DNA from: an uncultured Eubacterium sp.
GTDB taxonomy: Bacteria; Bacillota; Clostridia; Oscillospirales; Acutalibacteraceae
Length of the DNA: 64,000 nucleotides
Reading direction: 5' to 3'
Assembly (NCBI RefSeq): GCF_934561735.1
Contig: NZ_CAKTGT010000001.1
Span: forward strand, 62,001 to 126,000
The notes under the pieces are model-generated. The model did no database searches and was not told where the DNA came from. It saw nothing but the letters and a program-made list of their open reading frames with translations. Position 1 is the first letter of the stretch. Every line of letters begins with the position of its first letter. Positions 59,878 through 64,000 of this stretch are shown piece after piece. The translations under genes were made by a program, and so were the position numbers.

Positions 59878-60627
59878 TTACCTCTCATAGAAGATGAACA
59901 CCCTGTCGCCGAAGGTTATCATATCTTCATCAAAAATAAGCTGTGACTGTGTCAAAAATCTGCCGTTGAGCTTTGTTCCGTTGTGGCTGTCCAAATCGGA
60001 AAGTGCCCAACCTCTCGAAGTTTTGTAAATTCTGGCGTGGTGCGAACTTACGGTTTGCGACATAATGCGAATATCCGCATCCTCGCCCCTGCCTATGAGG
60101 ACATCCTGCTTTTTAAGGTAAATCGGCTTTTTTGTTTTTATGTCAACAAGAACGCCGTAAGCAACGGTTTTTGATTTTTCGCCGCTCGGCTGAGCCTCGT
60201 TTCTTATCTGCTTTTTACTGTTTGACGAAAGAGCCTCTTCACATTCAAATTTGAGCGGAATGTTGCCGATTGTGATAATATCGTTGTTTTCAATTACGCA
60301 ACTGCCGTCAACCTTTTCGCCGTTTACCAAAATGCCGATTGCACGGGCAGAAGTATCTGTTACCACCCAATCCTTGCGTTTTTTGGCAATAACCGCATGA
60401 AAACGGGCAACGGTCGGAAGCGGCAAAACAATATCGTTTGCCTTACTTTTGCCGATTGAAGTTTCCCAATGGGTGATTTCAACTATATTGCCGTCGTTTT
60501 GGTCGATGAGGCGAGCAAGTTTGTGCACTCTCGGGCGGTTGCGAAACAGCGATATAATACAGGTTGCCAATATAAGAATTGCGGCAACGGGAGCAACATA
60601 TCGCAAAATCATAATAAGGTAGTCCAT
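59878..60627 (-). CDS. Membrane-anchored FHA-domain protein, two FHA-like units
   Basis: A 249-aa protein with an N-terminal membrane helix and two FHA-type modules: one at about 55-140 (IGKSKANDIVLPLPTVARFHAVI) and one at about 170-249 (IGRGEDADIRI, SSHHARI, DSHNGTKLNG). FHA domains bind phosphothreonine, typically from a Ser/Thr kinase. The second has the canonical G-R, S-x-x-H and N-G residues; the first is more divergent. Start at ATG 60627 after AGAGGT. It heads the SEDS/PBP operon and may couple kinase signalling to wall synthesis (inference); no kinase gene is in the window. Confidence 0.88.
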   Translation of the reverse strand: MDYLIMILRYVAPVAAILILATCIISLFRNRPRVHKLARLIDQNDGNIVEITHWETSIGKSKANDIVLPLPTVARFHAVIAKKRKDWVVTDTSARAIGILVNGEKVDGSCVIENNDIITIGNIPLKFECEEALSSNSKKQIRNEAQPSGEKSKTVAYGVLVDIKTKKPIYLKKQDVLIGRGEDADIRIMSQTVSSHHARIYKTSRGWALSDLDSHNGTKLNGRFLTQSQLIFDEDMITFGDRVFIFYER

Positions 60628-60667
60628 AAAAGTACCTCTTTTCGTTTTTACATAATAATACATTGTA

Positions 60668-60696
60668 ATTTTATTAAGTTTTGCCTAAATTGTCAA
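60668..60696 (-). promoter_or_regulatory. Promoter of the FHA-SEDS-PBP operon
   Basis: On the minus strand: TTGACA (60696-60691), 17-base spacer, TAAAAT (60673-60668). Confidence 0.8.
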
Positions 60697-60701
60697 GTTA
60701 C

Positions 60702-60730
60702 TTGAAAATTATTTACAATTAATCTATAAT
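60702..60730 (+). promoter_or_regulatory. Promoter of galM, back-to-back with the FHA promoter
   Basis: TTGAAA (60702-60707), 17-base spacer, TATAAT (60725-60730). The two -35 boxes are five bases apart, so polymerase binding at one should hinder the other. Confidence 0.8.
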
Positions 60731-60782
60731 GAAACAAGGGGAAACCCTGCTGATTTTTACAAAAACAAAGGGGAATTTTGAT

Positions 60783-61835
60783 ATGGTAGAAAAATCATTG
60801 TTCGGCACACTTGCCGACGGAACAGCTATTAGCCTTTACAAAATTACAAACAAAAGCGGTGCATTTGTAACACTCCAAACTCTCGGTGCAGGTATTCAAT
60901 CAATCAATGTGCCCGACAAAAACGGCGTGCTTGCAGATGTTGTGCTCGGTTTTGACAATCCGCAGGATTACACAAATCCCGACCTCGGCTATCAAGGTTT
61001 GGTTGTAGGCAGATGGGCAAACAGAATCAGAGGTGCAAAGTTCACTTTTAACGGCAAAGAATACACAACACCGATGAATCAGGGACAGTGGACCCTCCAC
61101 AGCGGCGGACGATTCAGTTTTACACCTTGGGATGTTGAGGAAACGGGCGAAAACTATGTTGTTTTCAAGCGTTTTTCACCTGACGGAGAGGACGGCTTCG
61201 GCGGCAACTTCACAATGAGGGTTAAGTACACATTCACCGAGGACAACACACTCCGCCTTGAATACAGCGTACTTTCGGACAAGGACACGGTTGCAAACCC
61301 TACAAACCACGCATATTTTAACCTTTCGGGCAATCCTGACGAAACCGTGGAAACTCACTTCCTCAAAATCAACGCCAATTACTTTACCGAAACCGATGAC
61401 GACCAACTTCCGACAGGCGAGCTTGCAGAGGTTGAGGGCACAATGATGGATTTCAGAGAGAGCAAGCAAATCGGCAGAGATATTGACAAGCCGTTCAGAG
61501 CAATAATTGACGGAATCGGATACGACAACAATTTTTGCCTTTACAAAAAGGATTTTACACTTCAGGAAGCTGCCGTGCTTGAGCACAAAGAATCGGGCAG
61601 AGTGCTTGAAGTATACACAGATTTACCGGGTATTCAGCTTTACTGCGGCGGCTGGCTTGCAAAACAGGGCAATCCGGGCAAGGCAAACGGCAAGGTAACA
61701 TACCGCAGAGGTGCGGCACTTGAAACACAGTTTTACCCTGACACCGTGCATTTTGCAGATGTGTTCCCATCACGCTTTGTAAAAGCAAATGAGGAATTTA
61801 AAACAACAACAGAATTCAGATTTTCCGTAAAATAA
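60783..61835 (+). CDS. galM: Aldose 1-epimerase (galactose mutarotase)
   Basis: Interconverts alpha and beta anomers of aldoses. The 350-aa protein has the GalM signatures GRWANRIRGAKF (about 80-91), catalytic His in NPTNHAYFNLSG (about 175) and Glu in AALETQFYPD (about 314), with HSGG for substrate contact. Start is ATG 60783 with AAGGGG; an upstream in-frame ATG overlaps the -10 box and cannot be used. It is monocistronic or loosely linked to the downstream Cys-rich gene. Confidence 0.95.
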   Translation: MVEKSLFGTLADGTAISLYKITNKSGAFVTLQTLGAGIQSINVPDKNGVLADVVLGFDNPQDYTNPDLGYQGLVVGRWANRIRGAKFTFNGKEYTTPMNQGQWTLHSGGRFSFTPWDVEETGENYVVFKRFSPDGEDGFGGNFTMRVKYTFTEDNTLRLEYSVLSDKDTVANPTNHAYFNLSGNPDETVETHFLKINANYFTETDDDQLPTGELAEVEGTMMDFRESKQIGRDIDKPFRAIIDGIGYDNNFCLYKKDFTLQEAAVLEHKESGRVLEVYTDLPGIQLYCGGWLAKQGNPGKANGKVTYRRGAALETQFYPDTVHFADVFPSRFVKANEEFKTTTEFRFSVK

Positions 61836-61855
61836 ACTTTTGCAGTAACAAAAAC

Positions 61856-61928
61856 AATTCTCCCTCATAGTATGAAGTGAAGTAAAGGATAATATCCTTA
61901 TCTTACAATACTGTGAAGGAGAATTTTT
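61856..61928 (+). promoter_or_regulatory. Leader hairpin that pairs with the ribosome site of the Cys-rich gene
   Basis: AATTCTCCCTCATAGTAT (61856-61873) pairs with ATACTGTGAAGGAGAATT (61908-61925) over 16 of 18 positions; within it lies a second palindrome AAGGATAATATCCTT. The right arm contains GAAGGAG, the ribosome site, and is followed by TTTTT. The stem can therefore act both as a terminator for galM and as a block on translation of the next gene. Confidence 0.6.
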
Positions 61929-62735
61929 ATGCCCGACAATCCTATTATTAAAAATTGCAACAGACAGATAAGCGAGGCGGTTTGCATTGACACAAAGCGA
62001 ATTTACGATTCGTGCGTCAGCAAGGACTGCTTGGAAGATTTAAGAGTTACATTTTTTGGTGCAAGCCAACGACTTATTGACGAGGCAACAACCGTAAAAT
62101 GCCGCAGCTGTACAATCAAAGCGGTGAGCATTGATGTTGACGAAGTGCCGTTTAACAGAGGATTTTACAGTGCAAATGTGCATTTTTACTTTATGCTCTG
62201 CTTTGACTGCTATAATGCTCCGTGCTCAACTCCGCAGGTAGCTGTGGGCTACACCGATTTTGAAAAGAAGTGCATACTCTACGGCTCGGAGGGTGATGTT
62301 AAAATCTTTACATCAAATCTTTGCGATGAGAGAACGGACTGCCCCGAAGCACCGCAGTACACAAACCCAACCGCAAAGGTGCAAGCCGTTGACCCGGTTG
62401 TGCTTTCAAGCGAAGTTGTGGAAACCTGCAACTGTCCCGTTCCGCTTTGCACCTGCTTCCCTCAAAGCATTATGCAAGGCTCAAACGAAGGCGGAATTCC
62501 CGTTGCATCAAGCAGAGCCGTGCTTGTAACTCTCGGACTTTTCTCGATTATTCAGATGGAAAGAGATGTGCAAATGACCATTCCTGCATATGATTTCTGT
62601 ATTCCTGACAGAGAGTGCAACTGCTCAACGCAAGACCCGTGCAGTGCTTTTCAGGGTGTGGAATTCCCTGTGGATGAATTCTTCCCGCCTGAAAAACCCG
62701 ACGGCTGTTGCTGTCCCGGTGTGATTGAAAAGTAA
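61929..62735 (+). CDS. Cysteine-rich protein of unknown function (clostridial conserved type)
   Basis: A 268-aa soluble protein with more than twenty cysteines, several in pairs (CRSC, CFDC, CNCP, CTCF, CNCS, CCCPG) and no signal peptide. The two-part layout (residues 1-145 and 146-268) ends in a Pro/Cys tail. Proteins of this look occur in Clostridia and are often spore-coat-like or metal-binding, but I recognise no named family. The ribosome site GAAGGAG lies in the leader hairpin described above. Confidence 0.72.
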   Translation: MPDNPIIKNCNRQISEAVCIDTKRIYDSCVSKDCLEDLRVTFFGASQRLIDEATTVKCRSCTIKAVSIDVDEVPFNRGFYSANVHFYFMLCFDCYNAPCSTPQVAVGYTDFEKKCILYGSEGDVKIFTSNLCDERTDCPEAPQYTNPTAKVQAVDPVVLSSEVVETCNCPVPLCTCFPQSIMQGSNEGGIPVASSRAVLVTLGLFSIIQMERDVQMTIPAYDFCIPDRECNCSTQDPCSAFQGVEFPVDEFFPPEKPDGCCCPGVIEK

Positions 62736-62797
62736 ACAAAAGCGGACGGAAATTCCGTCCGTTTTTTAATTGTAACGGTATAAAAACAAAAACAAAG

Positions 62798-62821
62798 AGG
62801 CGAACACAGTTCGCCCCTACG
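62798..62821. repeat. GTAG-type REP
   Basis: GGCGAACACAGTTCGCC with foot CCTACG, between the Cys-rich gene and the peptidase. Confidence 0.8.
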
Positions 62822-62931
62822 AAATAACAATATAAAATTTATAAATGGGATGATTTTTGCTTTTCTCGGGAGGAGAGCTGTATGAAGATACCGCCTCCGA
62901 GCGAAAAAGTGAAAAGCACCCATTTATGGTT

Positions 62932-64000
62932 TTATTGCTTTGCACCGTTGATGAACATTTCGCAAGCCTTTACCGTTGCTGCATAGCAGTTGGCAAGACC
63001 TTCGGCGTTCATATTGTCATATGTATCACGGCGAGTGTGGTAGTAATCTTCAAGATTATGGTTAAGACCGGTGATACCTGCTGCACGGAAACCTGCCTGT
63101 GCAAAAGCAGCCGAGTCGGTTGCACCGCCGAGTGGCGGAACCCAACCTTTTTTACAAGGAACATCTACTGCCTCGGCAGCTTCCATAAAGAGGTCGGAAT
63201 AATCCTTATCAGCCTTTACGGTACCGTTAAGGTCACGGTAGTTAACCATCAAATATTTAGGGTCGTGGATTGTATCGTAAGAAATAATCATAGTCGGGCA
63301 ATCCTGGAATTCGCCCTTATGAGCCTCGCACCAAGCCTTTGAACCACGAAGTCCCGCTTCTTCGGAACCTGTGAGAACGCAACCGATTTCTGTATCTTCA
63401 AGGTCGATACCCTCGTCCTTGAGTGCCTTCATAACAGCGATGCCCATATAGCAACCCGAAAGGTTATCGTTTGCACCGTCAACTACTCTGCGATAGTTAA
63501 CCATCCAATAAAGACCGACAAGCGGAATGAGGAAAACAAGACCGATAAGGCTTGCCTTAACGATTGGCTCGGATACAGGAACATTGCCGAAAACACCGAA
63601 CTTTACGCATTTGATGATTGCGATTACAAGATAATAAATCGCACCTACACCGCAAAGAATAGCGTGACCCTCAAAGCCGACACCGCCGAACTTATAGTTC
63701 ATAGGCCATTCCCAAGCTGCGTCAGGGTGACCGTTGAAAAGAATTCTTCTCTTTGGTGTGCCGCTTGTGCACTTTTTGATTGCTGTTACATTGTGACCTG
63801 TTTTTTCAGGGAATGCCCAGTCAATGAGTTTGAGATAAAAACCGAACTGTGCAAGCACAATTACAAGACCCACAACGATGAGAATAATGCTCAAAATCGG
63901 TGCAAAGAATGAAAGTGCAATGCCTGCGATTACGAATGTGATGGTAAAATAAATCCAGCCATAGAATGAGCCCGGATTTTCCTTGAACGGCTCAACATCT
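62932..64000 (-). CDS. M28-like metallopeptidase with membrane segments (truncated by the window edge)
   Basis: Zinc aminopeptidase-type fold. Visible: GHPDAAWEWP (metal His-x-Asp), GANDNLSG (bridging Asp), TGSEEAGLRGS (catalytic Glu and metal Glu) and SYDTI, ending HTRRDTYDN (metal His). Two or three hydrophobic segments interrupt the domain (about the first 20 residues shown and the GVGAIYYLVIAIIK...ASLIGLVFLIPLVGLYW pair), so it is membrane-bound. The reading frame stays open to base 64000 (DVEPFKENPGSFYGWIY...), so the N terminus is outside the window and the gene starts beyond it. Confidence 0.85.
   Translation of the reverse strand, partial: DVEPFKENPGSFYGWIYFTITFVIAGIALSFFAPILSIILIVVGLVIVLAQFGFYLKLIDWAFPEKTGHNVTAIKKCTSGTPKRRILFNGHPDAAWEWPMNYKFGGVGFEGHAILCGVGAIYYLVIAIIKCVKFGVFGNVPVSEPIVKASLIGLVFLIPLVGLYWMVNYRRVVDGANDNLSGCYMGIAVMKALKDEGIDLEDTEIGCVLTGSEEAGLRGSKAWCEAHKGEFQDCPTMIISYDTIHDPKYLMVNYRDLNGTVKADKDYSDLFMEAAEAVDVPCKKGWVPPLGGATDSAAFAQAGFRAAGITGLNHNLEDYYHTRRDTYDNMNAEGLANCYAATVKACEMFINGAKQ

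Noticed and set aside
61258..61698. Alternative frames within galM
   Set aside because: Thr/Arg-rich frame shadows of the galM gene.

Overview
This 64 kb window looks like chromosome of an anaerobic gut-type Clostridia bacterium, probably Oscillospirales/Ruminococcaceae-like. The lineage is inferred from gene content: a Na+-pump decarboxylase OadB/OadG pair, a flavodoxin/DUF3793 pair, BspA-like and Fn3-tailed secreted proteins, a PucR-type regulator, a Tn4451-like TnpV/MobV element and Firmicutes-type promoters and Shine-Dalgarno sites. The genus cannot be fixed from the sequence alone.

Layout. (1) 1-9.9 kb is core: oadG-oadB, a 44-aa membrane peptide, birA, degV, a secreted protein, a HAD phosphatase, dCMP deaminase, an Mrp-type Fe-S carrier, lexA, tRNA-Met and tRNA-Glu, and a flavodoxin-DUF3793 operon behind a consensus promoter with two palindromic operators. 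(2) 10-38.5 kb is accessory and AT-rich. It is built from tandem insertions at the 3' end of guaA. A 13-bp copy of the guaA 3' end recurs at about 11.08, 16.33 and 23.95 kb, and each copy has short direct-repeat pairs (11-bp period) at nearly fixed distances on both sides. The resulting islands are C (11.1-16.3 kb, McrBC-like restriction pair), B (16.3-23.95 kb, a four-gene SPFH / Fn3-membrane / TIR / TIR-like operon with two small regulators) and A (23.95-38.5 kb, AbiE toxin-antitoxin, a type I restriction-modification operon, MobV relaxase, TnpV, RepA-like ATPase, MobC-like protein, tyrosine integrase, excisionase-like protein and XRE regulator). Only island A has a visible integrase. (3) 38.5-64 kb is core again: guaA, a HepT/MntA toxin-antitoxin pair between two copies of one repeat, prmA, a YhaM-like nuclease, SDR, a GPH transporter, two N-acetylglucosaminidase-like secreted proteins whose halves are in opposite order, a thioredoxin-reductase-like gene overlapping a REP-associated transposase (RAYT), two BspA-like secreted proteins, a PucR-type regulator, an RsuA-type pseudouridine synthase, an FHA-RodA/FtsW-PBP operon, galM, a Cys-rich protein and a truncated M28 peptidase.

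How the parts relate. The accessory block is a defence island assembled stepwise at one tRNA-like hotspot (guaA), with at least three DNA or cell-level defence modules plus toxin-antitoxins. The four-gene SPFH/TIR operon is the best candidate for an undescribed system: a membrane-anchored, zinc-ribbon TIR protein with an extracytoplasmic sensor-like domain, a degenerate TIR partner, a Fn3 membrane protein and an SPFH-SHOCT scaffold. Outside the islands, GTAG-anchored REP palindromes recur between genes, and the single RAYT gene ends inside a REP copy, so it is the likely source of that repeat family.
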